From Pseudomonas fluorescens (GTDB lineage: Bacteria > Pseudomonadota > Alphaproteobacteria > UBA2136 > UBA6156): a stretch of 14,056 nucleotides of DNA. The stretch spans positions 1 to 14,056 of the forward strand of contig QFOU01000033.1 of assembly GCA_003241595.1 (NCBI GenBank). The letters are read 5' to 3'. Under the pieces are notes generated by a model. That model made no database searches. It was not told the DNA's origin and saw only the letters and a program-made list of their open reading frames with translations. The translations under genes and the position numbers were made by a program. Position 1 is the stretch's first letter. Each line of letters begins with the position of its first letter. Shown one piece after another: positions 5,275-13,345 of this stretch.

Positions 5275-7473
5275 TTACTCCGAATAATATCCTTTGTATT
5301 TACCATGATAGTAGCCGTATTCCCCGTGCGAATACGTTTGCTGTTTTTCAAAATCAACACGGTTAAGTACGCAACCAGAGATGTCTACGTGGCAAGATTT
5401 CAAGACCTTGATAGCATTCGTTGCAAGAGCTCGAGGAGTCGTTCCCCAGCGGACAACAAACAGCATTGCATCACATAAGCTTGCAATAGTAATAGCATCC
5501 GATACAGCCATAATCGGAGGACTATCAAACACGATCATATCGTATGTCTTACGCCATTCAGCCATAAGTTCTTCCATCTTCTTGCTACCCAACAACTCTT
5601 GAGAGAACTGAGTGTTCGGAAGACTCGGCATAACGGTAAGCTTGGTATCAGGTAATTTCACCAAAACATCTTTTTGGCTAACTTGCCCGACTAACAGCTC
5701 GGCTAACCCAGCTTTTGGTGCCAGTTCTAACTGGCGGGCCAAACTTGGCCGACGCAAGTCACCATCTACCAAAAGCACTTTCAAGCCTCCACTCGCACTT
5801 AGCTGAGCAAGGCTTAAAGCAAAGAAGCTCTTACCTTCTTCAGGAATACTACTGCTCACAGCAATAACCTGAGCTGGACGATCTGGGTCAGCAAACTGCA
5901 TAGCAGTTCGAATAGCTCTCACACCTTCTGTATAAGCAGCTGTAGGCTTTCGCATAACAAAACTGGAAAGAGGTCCATCGGTTTTAGAAATTTCACCCAG
6001 AAGCCCCAAAACAGGTTCGCCAAGATCTTTCTCAACCTGGGCAGCAGTACGGAAGCCTGCATCAAGCATCTCTAGTAAGAACATGATCCCAACACCGACA
6101 GCCAAGCCGAGCATCAATCCAAGAGCAAGAACCATACCTTTGTTAGGCTTGCTAGGTGCTAAAGGCACTTCAGCCAAAGAAATAATGCGGGCATCGCTCT
6201 GAATAAAGTCCATCTGAGCAAGCTCTTTGCTACGGTTCAAGAAGTTCTCATAAAGAGTACGCTCAGCTTCGGCCTGACGCTCAAGTTCAGCCAGTTGAAC
6301 CGAAGAATCGTTGGTAAGGCTAGTTTTGCTCTGCAATGTATTAAGCTGCTCTTGCAAAGTACGCACACGCGCCTGTGCAACAGCGACATTGTTTTCAAGG
6401 CTACCTTGAATTTTATTTACTTCTTCCGAAATCTTGCGACGTAAATCACCCAACTGGTTACGCACTGTGATCATGCGGGGGTGACGTTCACCGTAACGAC
6501 TAGCCAATTCAGCCATTTCTCGACGTACTTCAGTCTCTTGCTGACGAAGATTACTGATCAAACTGTTATTCAAAACTTCGGCTGCACTCTCAATACCTCG
6601 GCCACTTTGTTGCAAACGACGAGCCTGACCATACTTGGCCTCTTCTTCAGCTAATTGAGTACGAGCCAAAATCAACTGACTGTTAAGTTCACTCAGTTGT
6701 TGATCACTCAACAAAACACCATTAGCAGCTGTCAAACCATGTTGCTCGCGGTATTGCTCAGCTGCAAGTTGAGTAGCTTGCACGCTCTTTTGCATTTGCT
6801 TTAAACGCTCATTCATCCAGTCATTGGCACGGCGAGTTGCATCAAACTTATCTTCTAACTGGCTATTCAAATATTCCTGTGCAAACGCGTTCGCAACTTT
6901 TGCAGCCATCACGGGGTCGTGCGAGGTATAGCTCACTGAAATGCTATAACTACGCGGCAAAAGGCTAACATTAAGCCCTCCCAGCAGGCCATTAACAGCG
7001 GCGGTTCGGCGCGAATCTAAGTCTTGTTTCGGCTCGTTATCTTCTTTCATAGGGCTAAAGACCATCAAAACAGCGTTTTTAACATGGCCAAGCAAGCTAG
7101 TGCCGCCAGTGTTACCATCAAGCAAACCAAGCTTATCAACAACGCGCGCAGCCAGACGACGAGAAGTTAAAACATCAATTTCAGTACGAATCGCCTGATC
7201 ACTTGCAGTAATCCCACTCACTACATTCTCAACACTCGAAACCTGCTCAGAACGCGTATTGATCTGCAACATCGCGTTAGAGGTATATTGAGGCTTCATA
7301 GCCAACAAAACCAATATTGCAAGGCACAACCCGGCAGCACCACAAATGGCTAAAACCTGCCAACGACGGAATAGCATAGAGAGGTAGGCATTCATGCTCC
7401 ATTCAACTCCCTGAACGTGATTCGTTGTGACACTTACAAGATCGTTCCAAATAGTGCGATTCGCAGAATTCAT
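5275..7473 (-). CDS. Wzz-type polysaccharide co-polymerase fused to BY-kinase (Wzc/GumC-like)
   Basis: This inner-membrane protein controls chain length and export, and autophosphorylates on C-terminal tyrosines. From my preferred ATG at 7473 the product is 732 residues. A Wzz domain begins near residue 25 with a first span at about 39-59. A periplasmic coiled-coil region covers about 215-420, and GNVR-type sequence leads to PLAPSKPNK before the second span (about 447-467). The kinase has Walker A PEEGKS (543-549 region), Walker A' VLLVDGDLRRPSL (about 566-576) and Walker B MIVFDSPP (about 644-652). The tail from residue 714 has seven tyrosines (TYSHGEYGYYHGKYKGYYSE). An upstream in-frame ATG at 7575 would add 34 residues. 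It has no Shine-Dalgarno and lies in the T-rich tail of a terminator-like hairpin, while GGGGG precedes the 7473 ATG. The Met at 7398 is another option. Confidence 0.92.
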   Translation of the reverse strand: MNSANRTIWNDLVSVTTNHVQGVEWSMNAYLSMLFRRWQVLAICGAAGLCLAILVLLAMKPQYTSNAMLQINTRSEQVSSVENVVSGITASDQAIRTEIDVLTSRRLAARVVDKLGLLDGNTGGTSLLGHVKNAVLMVFSPMKEDNEPKQDLDSRRTAAVNGLLGGLNVSLLPRSYSISVSYTSHDPVMAAKVANAFAQEYLNSQLEDKFDATRRANDWMNERLKQMQKSVQATQLAAEQYREQHGLTAANGVLLSDQQLSELNSQLILARTQLAEEEAKYGQARRLQQSGRGIESAAEVLNNSLISNLRQQETEVRREMAELASRYGERHPRMITVRNQLGDLRRKISEEVNKIQGSLENNVAVAQARVRTLQEQLNTLQSKTSLTNDSSVQLAELERQAEAERTLYENFLNRSKELAQMDFIQSDARIISLAEVPLAPSKPNKGMVLALGLMLGLAVGVGIMFLLEMLDAGFRTAAQVEKDLGEPVLGLLGEISKTDGPLSSFVMRKPTAAYTEGVRAIRTAMQFADPDRPAQVIAVSSSIPEEGKSFFALSLAQLSASGGLKVLLVDGDLRRPSLARQLELAPKAGLAELLVGQVSQKDVLVKLPDTKLTVMPSLPNTQFSQELLGSKKMEELMAEWRKTYDMIVFDSPPIMAVSDAITIASLCDAMLFVVRWGTTPRALATNAIKVLKSCHVDISGCVLNRVDFEKQQTYSHGEYGYYHGKYKGYYSE

Positions 7474-7511
7474 AATGCGATACCCCCAAGATGTTAATAT
7501 ATCTATGATCA

Positions 7512-7540
7512 AATAGGCTAAGGGCCTCGCTTGGTCAAGA
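7512..7540 (-). promoter_or_regulatory. Weak candidate internal promoter before the BY-kinase gene
   Basis: On the minus strand TTGACC (5 of 6) is followed after 17 bp by TATTTG (3 of 6), about 40 bp before the preferred ATG at 7473. It would restart transcription after the hairpin at 7576-7610. The -10 is poor, so this is tentative. Confidence 0.25.
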
Positions 7541-7575
7541 TACAAGCGCGCAAACCACCTAAATTGTTCACACAT

Positions 7576-7610
7576 AATAAAAATTTAATAAGAAAGGGCC
7601 CTAAGGCCCT
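7576..7610 (-). terminator. Hairpin with T-rich tail between wza-like and wzc-like genes
   Basis: On the minus strand AGGGCC-TTAG-GGCCCT (7610-7595) forms a 6-bp GC-rich stem and is followed by TTTCTTATTAAATTTTTATT. It starts 29 bp after the stop of the export-protein gene. It could end most transcripts there or give partial attenuation before the kinase gene. Confidence 0.55.
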
Positions 7611-7638
7611 GTATTCTTAAATTACCTATCAATAAAGC

Positions 7639-8316
7639 TTAGAAGAAACGCTCATCAACCCGAAGAACATCACCTGGATAAACAGGAGAATCTTCACTAA
7701 TATACTCTTCCTTGTCCGGCGCACTTGCGCGTCGCACACTCACTTTACCAATTTTAGCACGTGTAGTGTAACCACCGCCAAGCGCAACAGCATTCACAAC
7801 ATTCATGTCGTTAGCGTAAGGGTAGCTACCTGGCTTATTAACTTCACCCAAAATAAAGAAGGGGCGGAAGTTCAAAACTTCAATGTTTACACGCGGGCTT
7901 TTAAGGTAACCCTCTTCAAGAGTTGCAGTAATCTTCTTCTCAACTTCACGAGCCGTCAAACCGCGCACAGGAATTTCACCTACCAGCGGCATAGCTAAGC
8001 TACCGGTATTATCAATTTCAAATTCGCCAGAAAGATCTGGTTCAGAAAAAACGGTAACTTTGACCTTATCCCCAGGTCCTAACTGACCATGCGAAGTGAC
8101 AACCTTAGACTTAGCAGATGCCAAAGCAGCGTTCGCCTCAGCTTCAGCAGCAGCCTGACGGTTCGAACGCTCAGCGCTCACACTAGCGGGAAGGGGGCTC
8201 GAACCGGCATTGGTAATACCAGCCGAAAAATCACGTCCTTGGGCAAAAGCGGAAGAACTCACAACCATCAAAGCAACTAAAAAGGAGCTTCTGATCCATA
8301 AATTAAATTTACACAT
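7639..8316 (-). CDS. Polysaccharide export protein, short Wza/GumB type
   Basis: The 225-residue product forms or joins the outer-membrane/periplasmic exit for polysaccharide. A signal peptide is present (hydrophobic VALMVVSSSAFA, cleavage about residue 25 before QGRDF). No lipobox cysteine is visible, unlike many Wza lipoproteins. The Poly_export domain runs from GQLGPGDKVKVTVFSEPDLS, with GSLAMPLVGEIPVRGLT, to SPRVNIEVL. A single SLBB domain follows (FFILGEVNKPGSYPY, NVVNAVALGGGYTTRA). At 225 residues it is close to GumB-type proteins and lacks the extra SLBB repeat and C-terminal helix that make E. coli Wza about 380 residues. The beta-barrel encoded just upstream may therefore supply the membrane pore. 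AAGGAG lies ten bases before the ATG at 8316. Confidence 0.92.
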   Translation of the reverse strand: MCKFNLWIRSSFLVALMVVSSSAFAQGRDFSAGITNAGSSPLPASVSAERSNRQAAAEAEANAALASAKSKVVTSHGQLGPGDKVKVTVFSEPDLSGEFEIDNTGSLAMPLVGEIPVRGLTAREVEKKITATLEEGYLKSPRVNIEVLNFRPFFILGEVNKPGSYPYANDMNVVNAVALGGGYTTRAKIGKVSVRRASAPDKEEYISEDSPVYPGDVLRVDERFF

Positions 8317-8349
8317 GGAAAATAAGCTCCTTTAAAGTAATAGGTAATG

Positions 8350-9612
8350 TTAGTAAGTCGCAGTCAAGCGCAGCATAACGGTGTTACGTGCAAAGCTACC
8401 ACTAGCAACATTGCTGTCGCGATCAGAGTAACTATAGCCAATACCAGCCTTCAAGCAACGGTTCAACCAGTAGTCAGCACCTACGTTAGCAACGATAATA
8501 TCGTCATCACGTTGGTTAGCCGCACTACCTTCGTATTCGTTGGTGGTGTAGCCAACACCTGCTTTCAGCAGAACGTCGCGGGTAAGAGCATGTTCCACAC
8601 CAAGATCATAGTTGGTGTTAACAAAACCGTCAGAACCAGCAAGAGTGGTTTCTTCAATACCGCGGTTGATGCTACCAATAACAGTGGTCAAGTCAGTAGC
8701 ATTCCAAGTCAAACGACCGCCATAGGTAATATCGTCAATTTTAGCACGACCCGAATTCGCGTAGCTACGGGTCATATGACCAACGTAAACTTCACCTTTA
8801 GTCTTACCGGTCAGGTCAAATGTCGAACCAACGGTGTAAACTTGACCATTGTTGCTACGGGCAACAGCTTTCGAGTCATACACACGGTTGTCCCAGCTAC
8901 CCCGAGCAAACACTTCAAAATCATTGCTCAGCTGGTAACCTACACGAGCAGTTTGTGTGTATTCGTTACGATCACGACCGGCGTTGCTCAGCACAGCACC
9001 GGTAGAAGAACGACCGTCTTCAAACTCAATCATACGAACTTCGCTGTCAACACGCGCGTTCATTTTGCCCAAGCCACGGTAAGCGCCGATACGGGCGATA
9101 GTGGTATCAAATTGGGTTGGCTCTTCCGGAGTACCGATAGTGTTAGGATCACCACGATCTTCAAAAGCACGGGCATGAGATACGCCACCACCAATGCTGG
9201 TATCGCGGAGGACATCAAGGCGACCATCAGCAGCTACGGTGTAAGCTTCCGTATTTTCGTCGCTATTATCAGCGTAACGCTTAACATTGGCGCTCGCAAC
9301 AGCGTTAACGGCGTGGCGGCTCCAGTTGCTGCGTACAGCGATCTCAGGGCGGATACTGGTTACAAAGTCGCTCTCTTCGTTGCCGTCGGTAGCGTAGATA
9401 TTGTCGTTGTAGGTTTCAACTAGGTCAACCTTAGGAATAACCAGGAAGCTACCGGCACGAACACCCAAAGGAGCATGGTCAGATGCCATACGCTCACTAA
9501 CAGGAGTAACCTCCGAAGAAACAACAGCTTTACCGGTGCGGTCGGCGTCTTGTGCATTCACAACACCGGCAACCAGCGCGAGAGTGGAAACTCCCAACAT
9601 CAAACGAGTCAT
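8350..9612 (-). CDS. Outer-membrane beta-barrel protein of the polysaccharide locus (BBP2-like)
   Basis: The 420-residue product has a signal peptide (MTRLMLGVSTLALVAGVVNA, cleavage before QDADR). The mature chain has alternating polar/hydrophobic stretches with many Tyr, Thr and Asn, as in transmembrane strands. It ends in LRLTATY, a terminal aromatic residue as recognised by the BAM machinery. Residues around HARAFEDRGDPNTIGTPEEP resemble the conserved segment of BBP2-type barrels found in exopolysaccharide clusters; that family assignment is from memory. The gene lies 33 bp upstream of the export-protein gene and is probably its partner in secretion across the outer membrane. AAAGGAC before the ATG at 9612 is a fair ribosome site. 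A 358-codon antisense frame on the plus strand is a codon-bias shadow. Confidence 0.85.
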   Translation of the reverse strand: MTRLMLGVSTLALVAGVVNAQDADRTGKAVVSSEVTPVSERMASDHAPLGVRAGSFLVIPKVDLVETYNDNIYATDGNEESDFVTSIRPEIAVRSNWSRHAVNAVASANVKRYADNSDENTEAYTVAADGRLDVLRDTSIGGGVSHARAFEDRGDPNTIGTPEEPTQFDTTIARIGAYRGLGKMNARVDSEVRMIEFEDGRSSTGAVLSNAGRDRNEYTQTARVGYQLSNDFEVFARGSWDNRVYDSKAVARSNNGQVYTVGSTFDLTGKTKGEVYVGHMTRSYANSGRAKIDDITYGGRLTWNATDLTTVIGSINRGIEETTLAGSDGFVNTNYDLGVEHALTRDVLLKAGVGYTTNEYEGSAANQRDDDIIVANVGADYWLNRCLKAGIGYSYSDRDSNVASGSFARNTVMLRLTATY

Positions 9613-9654
9613 CGTTTTGAGTCCTTTAATTGTAATAATGTAATACTAAGAGTA

Positions 9655-10047
9655 CTAGAGCAGGCTCGGCGCAGCAGGGCTGGCAGGAGTCGTGGTCTGG
9701 CCTTGGTTCAACTGGCTGGGGTTCTCAGCAGGAACGGTATTACCGTCGGTAGTGGTCGGAACTTCACCGGCGAACTCTTCAGGACCAGCAGCAGGATCAA
9801 CGTTAACAGCCAGGCTCATTTGCAGGGCCAGGTCGGCGATGCACACGGCGTTGGCAGGGTTAGCGTCAATAGCGGCCTTCAAGATGGCTTGACGCTCAGC
9901 GGCAGTAGCAGCGGCTTGAGCACGAGCGATAACAGTAGCGTTAGCAGCTTGGTTAGCAGCACAAATGTCTTTTGGTGCAGCAGGTTGAGCAACAACTGCG
10001 CCAGCAGCCAACAAAGAGAGAGCTGCAAGCGTATAAATGGATTTCAT
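9655..10047 (-). CDS. Small secreted protein heading the polysaccharide operon, function unknown
   Basis: From the ATG at 10047 the product is 130 residues with a signal peptide (MKSIYTLAALSLLAAGAVVA, cleavage before QPAAPK). I do not recognise the family. The mature part has an Ala-rich helical region with two cysteines (29 and 68) that could pair, an AAERQAILKAAIDANPANA stretch like a helical repeat, and a Pro/Thr/Gln-rich flexible tail ending in SLL. A start seven codons upstream (10068) is possible. AAGGAT eight bases before the 10047 ATG and the clean signal peptide favour the shorter form. It is the first gene after the promoter at 10107-10135, 42 bp before the beta-barrel gene, so a role with the barrel or export protein is likely but unproven. 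Confidence 0.8.
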   Translation of the reverse strand: MKSIYTLAALSLLAAGAVVAQPAAPKDICAANQAANATVIARAQAAATAAERQAILKAAIDANPANAVCIADLALQMSLAVNVDPAAGPEEFAGEVPTTTDGNTVPAENPSQLNQGQTTTPASPAAPSLL

Positions 10048-10082
10048 TTTGGAGATCCTTCCGATCATTATCGAGTTAGGGC

Positions 10083-10112
10083 TTGACGTTTAAGCCGTCC
10101 TCCATGTGTATA
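10083..10112 (+). promoter_or_regulatory. Weak candidate promoter of the polymerase/ligase gene
   Basis: TTGACG (10083-10088, 5 of 6) is followed after 18 bp by TGTATA (10107-10112, 3 of 6). The same hexamer read backwards is the -10 of the minus promoter, so the two would overlap and exclude each other. Confidence 0.3.
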
Positions 10113-10135
10113 GGTAACGGTAAGACTATTGTAAA
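10107..10135 (-). promoter_or_regulatory. Promoter of the polysaccharide operon
   Basis: On the minus strand TTTACA (rc of 10130-10135, 5 of 6) and TATACA (rc of 10107-10112, 4 of 6) are separated by 17 bp. The predicted start near 10100 gives a leader of about 50 nt to the ATG at 10047. It lies in the 105-bp divergent gap shared with the ligase gene. Confidence 0.55.
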
Positions 10136-10152
10136 GTATTAAAAAGACAATT

Positions 10153-12267
10153 ATGTACACTTCTTCGTCTATTAAAAAGGCTAACCGTGGCGTTTACTGC
10201 TACATAATTCTGTTGAGCATTTTAGCGATGTTCTTCGGAGGAAACTTCCCTCTAGCACAATCACTTATTCCGTTGGGCGCGGCTATTTTTTGCGGCACAA
10301 CCCTGTTCTTCAGCCCCCACCTTAAGAAAATCGACAATACAAAGCCGATTCTAGCCATCTTTCTACCGGCAGTCATGGTGCTGGCCTGGAGCCTCCTGCA
10401 AATCACACCACTACCAACAGGCCTTGCCTTAGAAAGCCCATTCTGGAGCCTCACCCCAAGCCCATCGCAATGGTCAACGCTCTCCATTAACCCTCTGCAA
10501 ACACTAGCCTACTTGCCCTATGCCTTGGCACTTGGCCTTATTGGCTGGTCCCTATACCTCACTGGCACCCACTCTCCATTGGCTATTATTAAAGGGGTCG
10601 CCATCCTCATCTCAATCACCAGCCTCTACGGAATCATAACATTCGCCCTCGGCAACGCATACGTCATGTGGCTCCCCAAAACCAGCTATCCTCTAGCCCT
10701 TAGCGCATCGTTCATTAACCCGGGCTCATTTGCTACGTTTGCGGGCCTGGCAATTCTTGCCAACCTCGCTCTCTTGCTACAACGGGTAGGAGAGGTCAGC
10801 AGCCGCCTCTCTCCATCTCAACGCCTCAAGGCCTTTTGGTTCCTTGTCATACATCCGGGCTGGCCTTGGGCACTACTTATATTGGTTAACTTTACAGCCT
10901 TGGTCCTTACAGGGTCACTTACGGCACTGATCAGCACACTCACCGGTATCATCGTTATGGTGGGCTTTCTGGCGGCTATGCGTCCTCCGGCCCGTTGGCC
11001 TCTAGTCGGCCTCGCAGCAGGTATTCTTCTAATGGCGACCACCTTGTTCCTGCTTCTGGGCGGCTACGTAACGCAACAAATTCTCGAAAACCTCGATACC
11101 GCAACCCTGCAACAAACTATCTACTATGCAGGTCAAAACCTAATTTCGCAGTTCGGTATCACCGGCACAGGCCTCGGAACCTTCCAATCCTCGTTAAGCA
11201 TCGCCCGCACGCCCGACCTCTTTGGTAATATTCCCTACGTCATCGAGCATGCCAACAATACCTATCTCGAGCTTCTCATCGAACTCGGTATCCCCGCCGT
11301 CGCTCTTCTCGGCATTTCACTCCTTGGCCTAGCCACGGTTTATGCCAAAGGCCTCACAACCCGCAAAACTGGGATAATCTGGCCGGCTCTAGGCATCTCA
11401 ACACTCACCTTTGTCGCCACAAATGCGCTGACCGACCTCAGCCTTTCCATCCCCGCAGTGGCCATCGCAGCTCTCGGCATCCTTATGACCTGCTTGGCTC
11501 AATCCGCTCCCGAATCCAAAACGCAGCAGACGCCAACTCCTCGTACCGCGCTTCACAAAGTCGCATTCACAACCGCCCTTGTGGCAGTTGGAATGTGGTC
11601 AGCCTGGACCTCTATGGCCAACTACTACGCGCTTAAAGCCGAACCGACCCTGCGCGACATCACCACTCAACAACCACTTGGCCCGGGCCCTATGTTCATT
11701 GCGCAAAACCGCCTTACTAAATGTCTAGCTATCAACTCCTTCCATCCCACATGCAGACAAGACCTTGCCGAGGTAAACCTCGCCCTCGCCAATGGCTACG
11801 GCCTTACAGGCGCTCAAGCAGGGGTCGGTCTTGTCTACCTTAATACGGCGCATGCACACTACCTCTCGGCCCTTCAAGACTCTCCGGTAAACGCACAAAA
11901 CTGGTATCGCGTTGCCCAGATCGAAGCCTTCCTTGGCAATAAACTGGCGGCAACCAAAGCAATGGCCAATTCAATTATGATCGCTCCATCCGAGCCCGGA
12001 CTCGCTCAACAACGCATTGTATTCATGCTTAGCTATATGAATGACACCAATGAAGATAACAGCTCGCTATTCGCCGATAACATCCTGCTTCATTGGGAAA
12101 TGAACCCCGCACTCGTCGCGTCCGAGCTTCAAAACTACCCCGAGATTCTTCCAACCTTTGCAAGCCTGCTGCCTTCAACCCACCAAACCTATACACTCTG
12201 GAAACGTTACATCAAAACACCATTTCCCAAGCTCACCCCACTTGGCGACTCCGATAAAAAAGAATAG
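10153..12267 (+). CDS. O-antigen polymerase/ligase-like membrane protein (Wzy_C family) with long C-terminal extension
   Basis: This inner-membrane protein polymerises lipid-linked repeats (Wzy) or transfers chains to an acceptor (WaaL); sequence alone does not decide. The 704-residue product has about a dozen hydrophobic segments from residue 16 to about 490. The Wzy_C signature region is clear: GTGLGTFQSSL near residue 337 and EHANNTYLELLIELGIP with His 366, the large periplasmic loop typical of the family. After the last span (about 470-490) about 210 residues follow, with helical TPR-like sequence (WYRVAQIEAFLGNKLAATKAMANSIMIAPSEP), longer than in many family members. It runs divergently from the export operon. 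The next gene starts ten bases after its stop. The Shine-Dalgarno is weak (AAAAAGAC). Confidence 0.85.
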   Translation: MYTSSSIKKANRGVYCYIILLSILAMFFGGNFPLAQSLIPLGAAIFCGTTLFFSPHLKKIDNTKPILAIFLPAVMVLAWSLLQITPLPTGLALESPFWSLTPSPSQWSTLSINPLQTLAYLPYALALGLIGWSLYLTGTHSPLAIIKGVAILISITSLYGIITFALGNAYVMWLPKTSYPLALSASFINPGSFATFAGLAILANLALLLQRVGEVSSRLSPSQRLKAFWFLVIHPGWPWALLILVNFTALVLTGSLTALISTLTGIIVMVGFLAAMRPPARWPLVGLAAGILLMATTLFLLLGGYVTQQILENLDTATLQQTIYYAGQNLISQFGITGTGLGTFQSSLSIARTPDLFGNIPYVIEHANNTYLELLIELGIPAVALLGISLLGLATVYAKGLTTRKTGIIWPALGISTLTFVATNALTDLSLSIPAVAIAALGILMTCLAQSAPESKTQQTPTPRTALHKVAFTTALVAVGMWSAWTSMANYYALKAEPTLRDITTQQPLGPGPMFIAQNRLTKCLAINSFHPTCRQDLAEVNLALANGYGLTGAQAGVGLVYLNTAHAHYLSALQDSPVNAQNWYRVAQIEAFLGNKLAATKAMANSIMIAPSEPGLAQQRIVFMLSYMNDTNEDNSSLFADNILLHWEMNPALVASELQNYPEILPTFASLLPSTHQTYTLWKRYIKTPFPKLTPLGDSDKKE

Positions 12268-12277
12268 GGTCACCCAC

Positions 12278-12934
12278 ATGAACACCCAAACTTTCACACT
12301 GCAACGCGCTAACATGGTAGACGGCCAGCTCCGTCCCCATAAAGTCAACCAGCACCAGCTTCTTGCTCGCTTCGCCGATGTCCCCCGCGAATCCTTCGTG
12401 TCCGACGTCGCCACTGCTTACCTCGACCAACCGGCCGCTCTCGGTTCCGACCGCGAGATGTACAGCCCCCTCGTAGCCGCCCGCCTTATTCAAGCGCTGG
12501 AAGTTGCTCCTTCCGACACCGTGCAAGTTATCGCCGGCGCCACTGGCTATACCACTACCATTCTAGCCCCGCTGTGCCAGTCGGTTGTGATGGTTGAAGA
12601 CGACGCCACTCTAGCCAAACAAGCCGAAGCCAACCTCGCGCTCGCCAACATCTCCAACACCCAGCTTGTTATCGACAACCCCACTCACGGGCATCCGCAA
12701 ACCGAGCCCTACAACGTGATTCTCGTCGACGCTCCATTTGCCGAACTCCACGGCACATGGGTCTCCCAACTGGCCGAAGGCGGTCGTCTAGGTGGCGTGC
12801 GTATCGGTACCGATGGCCTTCCCGAAGCCACCATCTATACCAAGCACGGCAAAACGCTTGTGGCCGAAGTCCTCTTCGAAACCAAGGGCACGGTTCACCC
12901 CGCCTTTGGCGTTACCGAAAAATTCGTGTTCTAA
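12278..12934 (+). CDS. Protein-L-isoaspartate O-methyltransferase-like protein
   Basis: The 218-residue product has the fold order of the PCMT family. Canonical members methylate isoaspartyl residues of damaged proteins with S-adenosylmethionine. Visible features are NMVDGQLRPHKV (12-23), VPRESFV, the MYSPLVAARLIQAL helix, a motif I region VIAGATGYTTTILA (about 84-98), an acidic VMVEDD (about 105-110) and YNVILVDAPF (motif II region). Motif I is weaker than the usual GTGSGY pattern, and the ISAPxM active-site stretch is replaced, so isoaspartyl activity is uncertain. I place it with the divergent PIMT-like proteins of alphaproteobacteria from memory. It starts ten bases after the ligase stop with AGGG upstream. 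A longer frame from 12158 overlaps the ligase gene and is rejected. Confidence 0.85.
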   Translation: MNTQTFTLQRANMVDGQLRPHKVNQHQLLARFADVPRESFVSDVATAYLDQPAALGSDREMYSPLVAARLIQALEVAPSDTVQVIAGATGYTTTILAPLCQSVVMVEDDATLAKQAEANLALANISNTQLVIDNPTHGHPQTEPYNVILVDAPFAELHGTWVSQLAEGGRLGGVRIGTDGLPEATIYTKHGKTLVAEVLFETKGTVHPAFGVTEKFVF

Positions 12935-12959
12935 GCACAGCAGGGCAGGGGTTCTCATT

Positions 12960-13265
12960 ATGGATAGCGTACCTTCCATCTCGGTTCACCAACTGGCCGA
13001 GGCCATGGCGTCCGAGAACCCTCCCATCCTGCTCGATGTCCGCGAAGACGCCGAGGTCGCCGCCGACCACCTTCCCAACATCGTCCACATTCCGTTGGCC
13101 GATCTCCAACTCCGCGCCACTGAACTTCCCGTTTGCCAACCTATCGCAGTCATCTGCAAGGTCGGGGGCCGTAGCGCCCGCGCGACCGCCTTCCTCATCT
13201 CCGAAGGCTTCGAGGCCGTAAACGTGGCAGGCGGCATGCTCGCCTACCGCACCGAGATAGCCTAA
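12960..13265 (+). CDS. Single-domain rhodanese-like sulfurtransferase
   Basis: The 101-residue product is one rhodanese domain, typical of GlpE/PspE-size proteins. Visible features are LLDVREDAEV (CH2A-type start), NIVHIPLADL, and the active loop CKVGGR (Cys 66 to Arg 71, the CX4R pattern), followed by AGGMLAYR. Cys 66 would carry persulphide sulphur from a donor such as thiosulphate to an acceptor; the acceptor is unknown. No signal peptide is seen, so it is cytoplasmic. AGGGG lies eight bases before the ATG, 25 bp after the methyltransferase stop, which supports cotranscription. An in-frame longer form from 12792 lies inside the methyltransferase gene and is unlikely. Confidence 0.93.
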   Translation: MDSVPSISVHQLAEAMASENPPILLDVREDAEVAADHLPNIVHIPLADLQLRATELPVCQPIAVICKVGGRSARATAFLISEGFEAVNVAGGMLAYRTEIA

Positions 13266-13345
13266 CCCTCCACCCCATTCTAATTATTTTTAGTGCGCTG
13301 CAAAAATAACTTGCATGCACATCTTCATGCACCCATCATGTAATT

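Noticed and set aside
8347..9423. 358-codon plus-strand frame opposite the beta-barrel gene
   Set aside because: The minus strand has a signal peptide, barrel pattern and C-terminal Tyr. The plus frame is Thr/Val-rich low-complexity sequence expected as an antisense shadow.
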